Below, in pieces: positions 28,917-37,795 of a stretch of DNA of 64,000 nt. The notes under the pieces were generated by a model, which was not told where the DNA came from, did no database searches, and saw only the letters and a program-made list of their open reading frames with translations. Positions within the stretch are counted from its first letter, which is position 1. Every line of letters begins with the position of its first letter. The DNA is taken from positions 3,766,650 through 3,830,649 of the forward strand of contig NZ_LFZV01000001.1 of assembly GCF_001183965.1 (NCBI RefSeq), in the 5' to 3' direction. The stretch comes from Bacillus sp. FJAT-27916. GTDB lineage: Bacteria; Bacillota; Bacilli; Bacillales; Pradoshiaceae. The position numbers and the translations under genes were made by a program.

Positions 28917-29852
28917 CTACACCTTTATATTTGTAATTTTTCGAATCAGGAAGAAAGAGAGCACCACACCTGCAATAAATAAACAGAGCAATACGATTCC
29001 CGGGCCCGTCCATAATGGGTCGACAAATCCATCCATTGAGGCATTCATGATTAACACAAGAAAGATTGGCATAGCTGGAACGATATACGAGATGTACTTT
29101 TGTTCCGCTGTCATCGTTTTAATCGATTGATTGAGGATTTTCCGATCCTCTAATGTATTGGACATTGATTCAAGAATGGCCGCTAAATTGCCGCCGGTTT
29201 TTTTCTGAATAAGAAGCGTGGCAATAAAGAGCTGAAATTCTCTGGATTTATTTTGTTTCTGAATAGAGCGAAGCGCATATTCAAGCGGCACCCCAAGCCT
29301 TAACTCCTGTGAAATGCGCTTAAATTCATCTCCTGCCGGCGCCGGTGTTTCCCTTGCCACTAAATCAATCCCTTGATTCAAGGTCATCCCTGACCGTGCC
29401 GCATTGCCAAGCAAACGGCAAACGTCCGCTAGTTGGTCATTAAACCGTTCTTCATATTTATTCTTCCGCACCATAAACAACGTATAATGCGCAAAATAAG
29501 ATAGTGCCAGAGGAATCAGGACATTCAAGGGAAAAGGAATTTTGAACATATTCGTAAATAGGACTGACAGAGCCAGGAAACCCAATATGTGAAAGGCAAG
29601 ATATTCTGACGGGGCAAGCGGCAGGTTCGCATTGTGCAATTTCACGCCAAGCTCCTTCGCACGGTCAGTCTTATCAAATTTATCTCCTAGTCCACTGAAA
29701 AAGCTCGTTCGTTTCTTCTCCGGATACCATGAAGATATCTTCTGCTTCCATTCACGTTTTTGCGCTCGATAGCCCAAATAGGAATACATGCATGCAATAA
29801 AAGCGAGTACAGCCAAACTAGATAGTAGGGGAATGTAGATGATTTCGTTCAT
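28917..29852 (-). CDS. tadB: TadB-like pilus inner-membrane protein
   Basis: A 311-residue T2SSF-domain protein with the motifs LADVCRLLGNAARSGMTLNQ and QLFIATLLIQKKTGGNLA and two C-terminal helices. The start is set at 29852 ([10 protein letters not shown]) because GGAGGAG precedes it; the frame is open further upstream. It overlaps the end of the CpaF gene by 35 bases, so translation is coupled. Confidence 0.88.
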   Translation of the reverse strand: MNEIIYIPLLSSLAVLAFIACMYSYLGYRAQKREWKQKISSWYPEKKRTSFFSGLGDKFDKTDRAKELGVKLHNANLPLAPSEYLAFHILGFLALSVLFTNMFKIPFPLNVLIPLALSYFAHYTLFMVRKNKYEERFNDQLADVCRLLGNAARSGMTLNQGIDLVARETPAPAGDEFKRISQELRLGVPLEYALRSIQKQNKSREFQLFIATLLIQKKTGGNLAAILESMSNTLEDRKILNQSIKTMTAEQKYISYIVPAMPIFLVLIMNASMDGFVDPLWTGPGIVLLCLFIAGVVLSFFLIRKITNIKV

Positions 29853-31200
29853 ACACAAACTCCTCCTTTGGTGTAAATAGACGTTCATCCATTTCAATGC
29901 CAAAGACACGAATACGTTGAAGGACTTTAGGAATAAGACCGGTTGCCGTATGATAGCCTAGCACTTCACCATTTGCACCCATGCCTGTCCGTTTGAATGT
30001 AAAGATGTCTCTAATCTGAATTTGATTCTCCTCATCCACTGACACCTCTGAAATATTCATGATTTTTCGCTTCCCATCCGATAGACGTTCAGCTTGCACA
30101 ATATAATCAAGAGCACCCACAATGTATTCCCGGACAATATGAGATGGCAAATCCATCCCCGCCATAATGACCATTCCCTCAACCCTGCTAAGAGCATCTG
30201 AAGGAGAGTTCGCATGGACGGTCGTCAACGAACCTTCATGACCTGTATTCATAGCCTGCAGCATATCAAAAGCCTCTGCGCCACGAACCTCACCGACAAT
30301 GATTCGGTCCGGTCTCATCCTGAGCGCATTCTTCACTAATTGACGAATGGAGATTTCCCCACTCCCCTCCACATTCGCAGGTCTTGCTTCCAGTCCGACA
30401 ACGGAACCTCTGTTTAACCTTAATTCTGCCGAGTCCTCTATCGTTATGACCCTTTCATGCACCGGAATCGATTTTGCGACCGCATTTAGGAACGTTGTTT
30501 TCCCGCTCCCTGTCCCGCCAGAGATCAGCACATTCAATTTAGCCTCTACAATGGATTCCAAAAACGTAATCATGGATTCATCCAAGGAACCAAATTCAAG
30601 CAAATCCTGCATTTCAAATGGCGTTTTGCGAAACTTACGGATGGATATTAATGTTCCATTCAAACTTATTGGGGGTATTACGGCATTGACACGACTGCCG
30701 TCTGGGAGCCGGGCATCTACCATTGGTGAGCTCTCATCAATCCGACGGCCAAGCGGTGCAACAACCCGGTCAATAATATGCCTGACATGGGATTCATCAC
30801 GAAATTCAATATCTGAGCGTTCAAGCCTTCCATTTCTCTCAATAAATACTTCCTTCGGACCGTTAACAAGGATCTCTGTAATGCTCTCATCATTCAATAA
30901 AGGCTCAAGGGGACCGAATCCAACAGACTCATCAATCAGACGCGTGAGCATCATTTCTCTGTCATGCCTTGGGATAACGACTTTTTCCTCTGACATGAAG
31001 GTACTGATTAGACGCTCAATCGTCAGTCTTTTCTCACCCTCTGATAAAGAGGTTAATGTTTCTAGATTGGTCTCTGTTAATAATCTCGTTTTATAGTGTT
31101 CTACCAGTTCATCAATATAAGGGTTTGTTTGCGAGGTACTATAGCCATTGACCGCATAATCCTGCGGGACATCCCTCTTTTTACTGAATAGCGCCATCAT
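29818..31200 (-). CDS. tadA: CpaF/TadA pilus assembly ATPase
   Basis: A 460-residue secretion ATPase of the VirB11/CpaF group. It has Walker A in [16 protein letters not shown], the Asp box ITIEDSAEL, Walker [21 protein letters not shown] and the His box TTVHANSP. The N-terminal ~120 residues carry the usual CpaF domain. It powers extension, and in some Tad systems retraction, of the pilus from the cytosolic side. Start follows GAAGGGAG. Confidence 0.93.
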   Translation of the reverse strand: MMALFSKKRDVPQDYAVNGYSTSQTNPYIDELVEHYKTRLLTETNLETLTSLSEGEKRLTIERLISTFMSEEKVVIPRHDREMMLTRLIDESVGFGPLEPLLNDESITEILVNGPKEVFIERNGRLERSDIEFRDESHVRHIIDRVVAPLGRRIDESSPMVDARLPDGSRVNAVIPPISLNGTLISIRKFRKTPFEMQDLLEFGSLDESMITFLESIVEAKLNVLISGGTGSGKTTFLNAVAKSIPVHERVITIEDSAELRLNRGSVVGLEARPANVEGSGEISIRQLVKNALRMRPDRIIVGEVRGAEAFDMLQAMNTGHEGSLTTVHANSPSDALSRVEGMVIMAGMDLPSHIVREYIVGALDYIVQAERLSDGKRKIMNISEVSVDEENQIQIRDIFTFKRTGMGANGEVLGYHTATGLIPKVLQRIRVFGIEMDERLFTPKEEFVYERNHLHSPTI

Positions 31201-31226
31201 TCACTCTCCCTTCACCAGTCAACTGT

Positions 31227-32384
31227 CTATTTCAACAGGCTGCCGACCCATTTTTGAATATCCTTGGCAACCAAGGGCAATCGTTTCTCCTTAGCTTCCT
31301 TGCGGATTGGCTCACTTTTATTGATGGAATGAAGAACTCCTTTAATATCTTTTTTAATTTCAACCGCAAATGGGTATTGAATAAAGCGGCTAAGGTCTTT
31401 ACCGGTAAGTTCCGCATCCTTGCCAGCCTGATTGACCACCACCTCAAGGCGCTCATCTAAATGAATACCTAAACGTTTGAATAATTCCTCTACGCTCTTG
31501 AATACCCGTATGGAAGGGGTATCTGGCGTTATGCAATAGAAGATTTTATCTGCCTCCTCAATCGCCGCAAAGGAAGTAATGTCGATATGGCTAGGAACAT
31601 CTAAAATGACGAAATCAAAGCTTCTCTTACAAGCACGAATAAGCCGCTTCATATAATCCTCATCTATTGCCTCTGCCATCTCAGCATCCCTCGGGCTGAG
31701 CAAGACCTCTAATTTTGAGAAACGCTCCTTTTCCGTTACATTTCGGATGTGGCTGTCACTAATCTCATGAATGACAGGCTTTAGATCAACCAGCGAACGG
31801 TTTTCCTCAATTCCGAGATATGTTTCAACCCCGCCATATTGAAGATTGAAATCGATTAGAATGACTTCCGCTGTTGAATCAAGCTTTAAGGTTTGCGCGA
31901 ATGCTGAACTTATCAAGGTCGTGCCGCTTCCACCCTTCCCACTGTAGAAAGCAATGACCTCACCTCGCCCTTTAGAGAACACCGAGGTGCTGGCTCCTCC
32001 TTGCTTGTTACGGACTCTAACCATATTGCCTAGAAAGTCGATTCTCTCAGAGAACAGTTCCTTTTCATCTGGTATAACAAGATAGTCAGTCGCTCCAGCA
32101 CGCAATACTTCACGCGCAAGCTGGAAATCCTGCACATGATGCAAAAAGACTACTGCTGTTGTAGGACTTGTCTTTTTAATAGTTTGTATGACATCTATGC
32201 TAGCAGCTTCTTGCCTGTATAACACAATGGCTATATCGGTATGTTCATCTTTCTCCAAATGCTCAATCATGCGGCTGGCCGATACTAAGTCCCATTTAGG
32301 ATAGCTGGAAAGAAATCCTTCGATACCAGCATAGAGAGTATTATCTTCATCTCCGACAATGAGTAATGATACATCTTGTTTCAT
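31227..32384 (-). CDS. tadZ: CpaE/TadZ-like ParA-type ATPase
   Basis: A 385-residue protein with an atypical receiver-like N-terminal domain (LLIVGDEDNTLYAGIEGFL) and a ParA/MinD-type ATPase domain with the deviant Walker A SGKGGSGTTLIS. TadZ/CpaE proteins position the pilus machine in the cell. ATG at 32384 has GGGGGAAAG before it; the ATG six codons earlier does not. It lies between CpaB and CpaF in the normal Tad order. Confidence 0.88.
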   Translation of the reverse strand: MKQDVSLLIVGDEDNTLYAGIEGFLSSYPKWDLVSASRMIEHLEKDEHTDIAIVLYRQEAASIDVIQTIKKTSPTTAVVFLHHVQDFQLAREVLRAGATDYLVIPDEKELFSERIDFLGNMVRVRNKQGGASTSVFSKGRGEVIAFYSGKGGSGTTLISSAFAQTLKLDSTAEVILIDFNLQYGGVETYLGIEENRSLVDLKPVIHEISDSHIRNVTEKERFSKLEVLLSPRDAEMAEAIDEDYMKRLIRACKRSFDFVILDVPSHIDITSFAAIEEADKIFYCITPDTPSIRVFKSVEELFKRLGIHLDERLEVVVNQAGKDAELTGKDLSRFIQYPFAVEIKKDIKGVLHSINKSEPIRKEAKEKRLPLVAKDIQKWVGSLLK

Positions 32385-32420
32385 TTGGCTTTCCCCCGTC
32401 ATCTCTATTTAAATGAGCCC

Positions 32421-33176
32421 TTACTCATCCTTCTTATCTTTTGCTTCATTCGAGTCATCTTTCTTGTCCTTTGTCTCTTCCTTTTCTTCTTTAGCTGACG
32501 CTTTTTCGGTTTCCGCTTGTTTCACTTCCTTATCCTCTTTCCCAGCTTCTTCAAGCTCTTCGGCCGGCTGTCCGACATTCGATTTTACGATTCGCACGCT
32601 ATCCGCATAATTTTGCATATGTATTAATTGAGGTGCTTGTTCTAGCGGAACTTCCAATTGCACGCCGGCAAATTTATCACTCTTTTTCGCAATCCGAGCT
32701 ACCTTTACATCCTTCATAAAAATCGTTGTTTTCGGTTTGTCCCCAAATTTCTCTGATACGATAATATCGACCCTGTCTAACGCCTCAAGAGATTCGTCAA
32801 AAAAGACTCTCTCATCAGACATGACAGAAATTAACCGATTATGTTCCTCCATGACGACGGAGGATTGCTTTAAAACATTCTTTGAAATGACATCCCCAGC
32901 AGATAGAGGGACTACAGCAACCTTATTCTCCAGGTCACTGATATTGGTAATATGATAATTCTCCAAATACTTCTTTGGGATCTCTTTCGTTGTAATCAAG
33001 TCAGGTGTAATATCTTGCCTTGACGCTATATCCGATTTGGCAGCATAAACATTCACTACGGTTCCCAAATCATTATTCAGAGCCTTAACCTTCTGCAGAA
33101 CAAGAAATCCAGCTATAATAGCAAGTAATAAAGATAATAGTAAAAAAATAATGGCTCTTCTTTTTGATTCAAGCAT
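32421..33176 (-). CDS. cpaB: CpaB/RcpC-like SAF-domain pilus protein
   Basis: A 251-residue protein with one N-terminal membrane helix, a SAF domain (IASRQDITPDLITTKEIPKKY ... PLSAGDVISKN) and a second small domain. The last ~45 residues are a Lys/Glu/Asp-rich low-complexity tail ending NEAKDKKDE. CpaB proteins of Gram-negatives sit with the secretin; here no outer membrane exists, so a role at the wall is likely. It is the first gene of the locus, preceded by a 660-bp gap that should contain the promoter. Confidence 0.82.
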   Translation of the reverse strand: MLESKRRAIIFLLLSLLLAIIAGFLVLQKVKALNNDLGTVVNVYAAKSDIASRQDITPDLITTKEIPKKYLENYHITNISDLENKVAVVPLSAGDVISKNVLKQSSVVMEEHNRLISVMSDERVFFDESLEALDRVDIIVSEKFGDKPKTTIFMKDVKVARIAKKSDKFAGVQLEVPLEQAPQLIHMQNYADSVRIVKSNVGQPAEELEEAGKEDKEVKQAETEKASAKEEKEETKDKKDDSNEAKDKKDE

Positions 33177-33840
33177 GCCTTTCCTTCATCCCCTTTCACT
33201 TAATGTGCAAAATCACCCAGAAATCGTTTATATATATCAAATTATTCAAACATTTGGCATAAATTGCAATCCATATCCCGGAAATGAATAAATTCGGTAA
33301 TATTTACTCATTTTTCTTATATATATGAATTTTTTAAAATAAACTTCAACTTCTTGTGATAAATTACTCACTTTTGACCACCAAAGAATTTTTTTATGAT
33401 GTCTAATATAGGATTATTTATTTATCTATCATTAAGTAAAAAGACCTAAAAAGACGGATTTTTCAGATAATTGATGGAGAGCTTTTCATACGGTTTATCT
33501 GGAGGCTTCTACAAATAAAGTCATTCATTCTCATCCATATCAATGTGATTCTCTTTATTCATAGCTCAATTGACCCCATTCATTTCTAATACAATACGTA
33601 ACAATTCCCCATAATTATACATATTTCTCCAAAAACCAAATTGCAGCCCCTCACCTAAGTTTCGTTACTTTGCATGAATTTTGGATTCCTCTAACTTCTA
33701 GATAATTGATGGTGAATCTCCGTACATCACCTATTGAATCAACGAACACGATTGGAATCTGTCAGAACCTTTTTTTCAAATAGACATTATGGTAATATAA
33801 AAAAATTAAGATTTCAGGTAATTTATAAGGAGATATCATA
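33177..33840. other. Intergenic region upstream of the Tad locus
   Basis: 664 AT-rich bases between the divergent cpaB and HAD genes. No gene is seen. A 16-bp direct repeat with one mismatch, AGATAATTGATGG(A/T)GA, occurs at 33465 and 33700. The Tad promoter must lie here, but I find no convincing -35/-10 pair on the minus strand. Confidence 0.5.
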
Positions 33841-34461
33841 ATGATCAAAAATATATTATTTGATTTTGACGGGGTTATTATCGATTCAATGCCGATTAAA
33901 TCAGAGGCATTCCGGAAGATTTTCGAAGGGTATGATTCTGAGGCGATAAAAATCTTATTAGATTTTCACAATTTAAATGGGGGATTGTCCCGCTATGTGA
34001 AAATCAAATATTTCTTTGAAGAGGTTTTAGGTATTCCATATGAAGAAAAAGATATCATGCGTTATGCCGATAAATTCTCTGAAATAGCGAAGGAAGAATT
34101 GAATAACCCAGAACATCTAATTTCAGAAGTTGTGCAGTTCATTCAGGATAATCAAACGAAATTTAACTTCCATATCGTATCGGGAGCAGACGAGAATGAA
34201 TTGAAGTATTTATGCGAGCAATTAAACATCGCCCATTATTTCAAATCGATTCATGGGTCGCCGACTCATAAGAATGACTTGGTCAAGCAGGTCATGAAAG
34301 ATAATGGCTACCTCAAAATAGAAACCATTTTAATCGGTGATTCAATTAATGATTTTGAAGCTGCAGGGGTAAATGGAATTGGCTTTTATGCGTATAATAA
34401 CGCGGAATTAAAACCACTTTCAGCGAATTACATTGAAAAAATGGCTGACTTTGTTCTGTGA
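33841..34461 (+). CDS. HAD-superfamily phosphatase
   Basis: A 206-residue hydrolase of the phosphoglycolate phosphatase / beta-phosphoglucomutase group. It has motif I DFDGVIIDS (nucleophile and acid Asp), motif II in HIVSGAD, a motif III lysine near THKNDLVKQ, and motif IV LIGDSINDFEAA. A helical cap lies between motifs I and II. The substrate is unknown. Start ATG follows AAGGAGATATCATA. The gene is monocistronic. Confidence 0.85.
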   Translation: MIKNILFDFDGVIIDSMPIKSEAFRKIFEGYDSEAIKILLDFHNLNGGLSRYVKIKYFFEEVLGIPYEEKDIMRYADKFSEIAKEELNNPEHLISEVVQFIQDNQTKFNFHIVSGADENELKYLCEQLNIAHYFKSIHGSPTHKNDLVKQVMKDNGYLKIETILIGDSINDFEAAGVNGIGFYAYNNAELKPLSANYIEKMADFVL

Positions 34462-34660
34462 TACTATTTCGGGCGGTAGCCAAAGGAATCTCCTAAAGAC
34501 AATTGAACGCTCCTTTTTATATGTAGGGCCTGTTATAATTGAATGTTGATTTTTCTAAAGATGCGACTTTGCGGAGAGCGTCCTATCTGCAGTGAAAATC
34601 AACACTAACGTTTAAACATAGCCTTATAAAAAGTATAAATACGAGGAGTCATATTCATCG

Positions 34661-35114
34661 ATGAAAAAATGATTTTTATATTATTCATTAACCGGTAATG
34701 GTGATTTAATTGCATCAGAATTGAAAAAAGATGGCTTTGATGTATATAAAGTAGAAACTAAGCGCAGAGCGTTACCAAAGAATTTTGTTCTATCGATGTT
34801 TGTTGGAGGGTTTATATCTTTCCTAGGTTTACGAACAAGGATAAAACCAATAGGGCTTGATATAGACAAGTATAATGAAGTGTATATTGGTTCGCCTATT
34901 TGGAACGCAAGATTAGCCTGCCCCCCGCAAATTCAATACTGCATAAATGCAATTTAAAGAATAAGAAAGTATTTTTTGTTTTATATAGTGGAAGTGACAC
35001 GTCAAATAAAGGAACGAAAAAATTAAAAAGAGATATCCTCATTCATTAATAATAGATTTACAAGAACCAAAGAAAAATATAGAAAGTATAACGAGAATTT
35101 GTAGGGATTATTAA
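34661..35114 (+). pseudogene. Decayed flavodoxin-like gene
   Basis: Translation in shifting frames gives a flavodoxin-like protein: FLYYSLTGNGD (FMN phosphate loop), YIGSPIWN, KVFFVLYSGSDTSNKGTKK and a C-terminal helix. Three lesions are visible: TGA at codon 4, a frameshift in the C6 run at about 34920-34925 after WNARLAC, and a second frameshift near 35041. GAGGAG lies upstream of the ATG. A cell using it would make only fragments. Confidence 0.72.
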
Positions 35115-35151
35115 GCACTGCTATATTTCCCTCCATGCTGCCCAAAAAAAA

Positions 35152-35170
35152 GAGACGCCCAAGGCGCCTC
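35152..35170 (-). terminator. Terminator of the TetR/ABC exporter operon
   Basis: An 8-bp GC stem (GAGGCGCC with GGCGTCTC) with a 3-nt loop and eight U residues on the minus strand, 14 bases after the ATPase stop. Confidence 0.9.
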
Positions 35171-35183
35171 CTATCCACTATCA

Positions 35184-35861
35184 TCATGGTTGAAGTGTTA
35201 ATACTCCATCTTCCATCCGATATACTTTATCACAATACTCGAGCATCCGCTCGTCATGCGTTACCATGACAGCTGCTTTATTACGGCTTTTAACCTCTTT
35301 GGCTATCAGCTGAACAACCTCATGAGCTCGATTAGAATCAAGACTTGCGGTCGGTTCATCTGCCAAGATAACCTTTGAGTTATTTATGAAAGCACGTGCG
35401 ATTGCCACACGCTGCCGCTCTCCTCCTGACAGCTCATTCGGATACTTTTTCAGTTTATCGCCAAGCCCTAGTTCTGATAAGAGCTGCTTAGCGAATTGGC
35501 GGTCTTCCGCTGAAACCTTGCCATCCATTTTCTTTACGACGATTAATTGGTCCAAAACCGTCAGATAAGGAAGAAGGTTGGAGGTCTGCAGGATAAATCC
35601 AATCTCCTTCAGGCGGAGGCTGGAAAGATCTTTGCTGGACATCTTAGCAATATTCTCACCATTCACCCATACCTCGCCTGATGTTGGCTGCAGAAGTGCT
35701 CCTGCTATAGAAAGAAGTGTACTTTTTCCTGAACCGGATGGACCGATAACAGCAGCGAACTCCCCTTCCTTCACCTCAATGGAGGCATGGTCTAAGGCAG
35801 TAATCGTCGTACTGCCTTCCTTATATGTTTTTGTTACATCTTTTAAGTCTAAACCAGCCAT
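35184..35861 (-). CDS. ABC transporter ATPase, MacB/HrtA-like
   Basis: A 225-residue ATPase of the LolD/MacB group: Walker A GPSGSGKSTLL, signature ELSGGERQRVAIARA, Walker B VILADEPTASLD. It drives an FtsX-type permease encoded just upstream, whose stop overlaps its start (TAATG). The three-gene order TetR, permease, ATPase is that of the heme-efflux hrtRBA operon of Lactococcus. Heme or another toxic amphiphile is therefore a reasonable substrate guess, not a demonstrated one. Confidence 0.87.
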   Translation of the reverse strand: MAGLDLKDVTKTYKEGSTTITALDHASIEVKEGEFAAVIGPSGSGKSTLLSIAGALLQPTSGEVWVNGENIAKMSSKDLSSLRLKEIGFILQTSNLLPYLTVLDQLIVVKKMDGKVSAEDRQFAKQLLSELGLGDKLKKYPNELSGGERQRVAIARAFINNSKVILADEPTASLDSNRAHEVVQLIAKEVKSRNKAAVMVTHDERMLEYCDKVYRMEDGVLTLQP

Positions 35862-36982
35862 TATTCAACCCTCCCTAATGCGGTAAGCGGATCAATCTTC
35901 GTGATTCGGCGGACGGAAATCAGCGAACTTAAGACACTAATAACCAATAGGAGAATCGCGTAGATGATAACCATCTTCCCATCCAATGTAAACGGCATGC
36001 CTTCTGGGAATGCCATCGCCGTTAAGTATGTTAATCCAATCCCAATTAAAATGCTGATAAAGGAAAGCACAAATACTTGGGACACAATCGTCTTAGCAAT
36101 AAAACCATTGCTTGCTCCAATGGCTTTCATCACGCCAAATTGGTTGGTCTTTTGAATGGTTAACACATAGAAGAAGACCGCAATGACAAATGCTGAAATA
36201 ACCACTAAGAATGCGAGCATCATCATGATTGTTCCGTTTTCGGCTGTGTATCCTGGCATTCCTTGCACTGCCTTTGCCTTTGTTACAGTTTCTACACCAT
36301 CGATATGCTTATCAATAACCGCAGGATCTACATCCTCACCTTGAACGGCAATCGCATTGACTACATCCCCAATGCCATTGTTTGAGCCAGGTGCCGCAAA
36401 CTGATAGGCTCTCCATTGCTCCAGCGTTCCGAACAAAACCGGTAAATGGTTAAACGTTTCGTTTTCCACGAATCCAATAATCTTGACAGTTTCAGTAGAG
36501 CTGTCAATGACTACCTCATCCCCAATTTGATAGCCTTTATCCTTCAGTGTCTCATTGGCGAGCACGCCGTTTTCAATGGAGGAATCAAGCCCGCTGCCTT
36601 CAATTACCTCTGGTTCAATGAAGGAGCCTGGGTCAATCCCTAAGATGGCAACATCCGTTTTGTCCTCAGATTCATCCGTTTCCTCCTGAGAAATAGAGGC
36701 TGTTGCCGCACCAAAGAGGGCTGTTCCCTCTACATGATCCTGCTTTGCTACATCCTCTTCTAAAGAGGCCGATAGGAGCGATTTATTAAACGAAGCTCCT
36801 GCTCCTTTCTCATAGACAACATAATCGGCATTCATATTTTTCAACGTTGCCGCACTTAAAGTTGATAGTCCATTACCAAGGCCGGAAAGGATAAACACGA
36901 GCCAGGCAATCAGCATGATAATCGCGCCAATCATTGTGAAGCGCAATTTCGCATGCCGTAATTCCTTTAATGCTAAAAACAT
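35861..36982 (-). CDS. ABC transporter permease, FtsX/HrtB-like
   Basis: A 373-residue permease with one N-terminal helix (FTMIGAIIMLIAWLVFILSGL), a ~200-residue extracellular domain with periplasmic-core fold, and three C-terminal helices, the FtsX/MacB layout. The opening FLALKELRHAKLRF is like HrtB-type proteins. ATG at 36982 follows AAGGGGGA; the TTG two codons before is not needed. It is coupled to the ATPase gene. Confidence 0.83.
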   Translation of the reverse strand: MFLALKELRHAKLRFTMIGAIIMLIAWLVFILSGLGNGLSTLSAATLKNMNADYVVYEKGAGASFNKSLLSASLEEDVAKQDHVEGTALFGAATASISQEETDESEDKTDVAILGIDPGSFIEPEVIEGSGLDSSIENGVLANETLKDKGYQIGDEVVIDSSTETVKIIGFVENETFNHLPVLFGTLEQWRAYQFAAPGSNNGIGDVVNAIAVQGEDVDPAVIDKHIDGVETVTKAKAVQGMPGYTAENGTIMMMLAFLVVISAFVIAVFFYVLTIQKTNQFGVMKAIGASNGFIAKTIVSQVFVLSFISILIGIGLTYLTAMAFPEGMPFTLDGKMVIIYAILLLVISVLSSLISVRRITKIDPLTALGRVE

Positions 36983-37002
36983 GACCAAATTCCCCCTTAC
37001 CC

Positions 37003-37091
37003 AAAGTTACACATGTGTCACTTTTGACAAAAAAATAAAGTGACCAATTGTTTAACCTTAGTATAGACCAAAGTTACACAATTGTCACTTT
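37003..37091 (-). promoter_or_regulatory. Promoter with three evenly spaced operator palindromes
   Basis: GTGACA (37083-37088), 17 bp and TATACT (37060-37065) form a promoter for the permease. Three related inverted repeats of about 22 bp, core AGTTACAC..GTGTCACT, lie at 37070-37091, 37037-37059 and 37003-37024, centred 32-35 bp apart. The first covers the -35 box and also encodes the last residues and stop of the TetR gene. They are probable operators of the adjacent TetR protein. Confidence 0.72.
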
Positions 37092-37664
37092 AGAAGGCTT
37101 ATAGATGCCTGTACATATCATGTCAAAGATAAACTTCCTAAAATCCTTCTCTGGCAAATTCATATGATTCGGAATCGCAATGCTCTGGAAGATGAACCCT
37201 AGAATCAACGCATCCGGCAAATGGGCTGATAGGACACCCTCAGCCTTGCCGAGCGCAATCATCCGCTCCATTGGCTGATACATCGACCTATGCAATTCCT
37301 CTAAATGTTCCTTCTTTCTTGCGACCTGTCCATTTCCGCTGTCACTAATGATGGCGGCAATGCTGAGAATCTCATGCAGATCCTTCTTCTTGAAGATGCA
37401 CGTTAACAAATTATCCAATTGGACCTCAAAACGGGCCGTCTTGTCAATCGCCTTTAAATCTCTAATTAAGATCGACATCTCATGAATCATGAAATCCATG
37501 ATAAGCTCGTCCTTATTCGGATAATATTTATAAATTGCCGCCCTTGATACATTAAGCGCATCTGCAAGCAGCCGAATCGTAAAACCGTTATAGCCATTGC
37601 TCAACAGTAAGTTCTTCGTCTCGGTGAATATTTCACTCGAGGAAAATTTTCTCACTCTCGCCAT
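37074..37664 (-). CDS. TetR-family repressor, HrtR-like by context
   Basis: A 196-residue regulator with an N-terminal TetR helix-turn-helix (FTIRLLADALNVSRAAIYKYYPNKDEL) and a helical ligand domain. Its stop codon lies within operator 1 of the ABC exporter promoter, so its 3' end is under double selection. It probably represses the downstream ABC genes and may respond to their substrate. Start ATG follows GAGGTGAAAG. Confidence 0.84.
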   Translation of the reverse strand: MARVRKFSSSEIFTETKNLLLSNGYNGFTIRLLADALNVSRAAIYKYYPNKDELIMDFMIHEMSILIRDLKAIDKTARFEVQLDNLLTCIFKKKDLHEILSIAAIISDSGNGQVARKKEHLEELHRSMYQPMERMIALGKAEGVLSAHLPDALILGFIFQSIAIPNHMNLPEKDFRKFIFDMICTGIYKPSKVTIV

Positions 37665-37764
37665 CCTGCTTTCACCTCTGCTTCTAGGAGGATTTCTTTA
37701 TATCCATTGTACCCTCAACCCCTTGGAGAAAACAAACCCCTAATCCGCTTCCTCCTGAAATAAA

Positions 37765-37787
37765 GCAGTGGATGCCTCATCCACTGC
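37765..37787 (-). terminator. Terminator after the ion-transporter-like permease
   Basis: A perfect 9-bp stem GCAGTGGAT/ATCCACTGC with a 5-nt loop, followed by TTTATTTC on the minus strand. Confidence 0.87.
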
Positions 37788-37795
37788 ATGAAAAA

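Noticed and set aside
30347-31096. 249-codon plus-strand frame opposite the CpaF gene
   Set aside because: Pure shadow of a well-conserved ATPase gene; no start signal.
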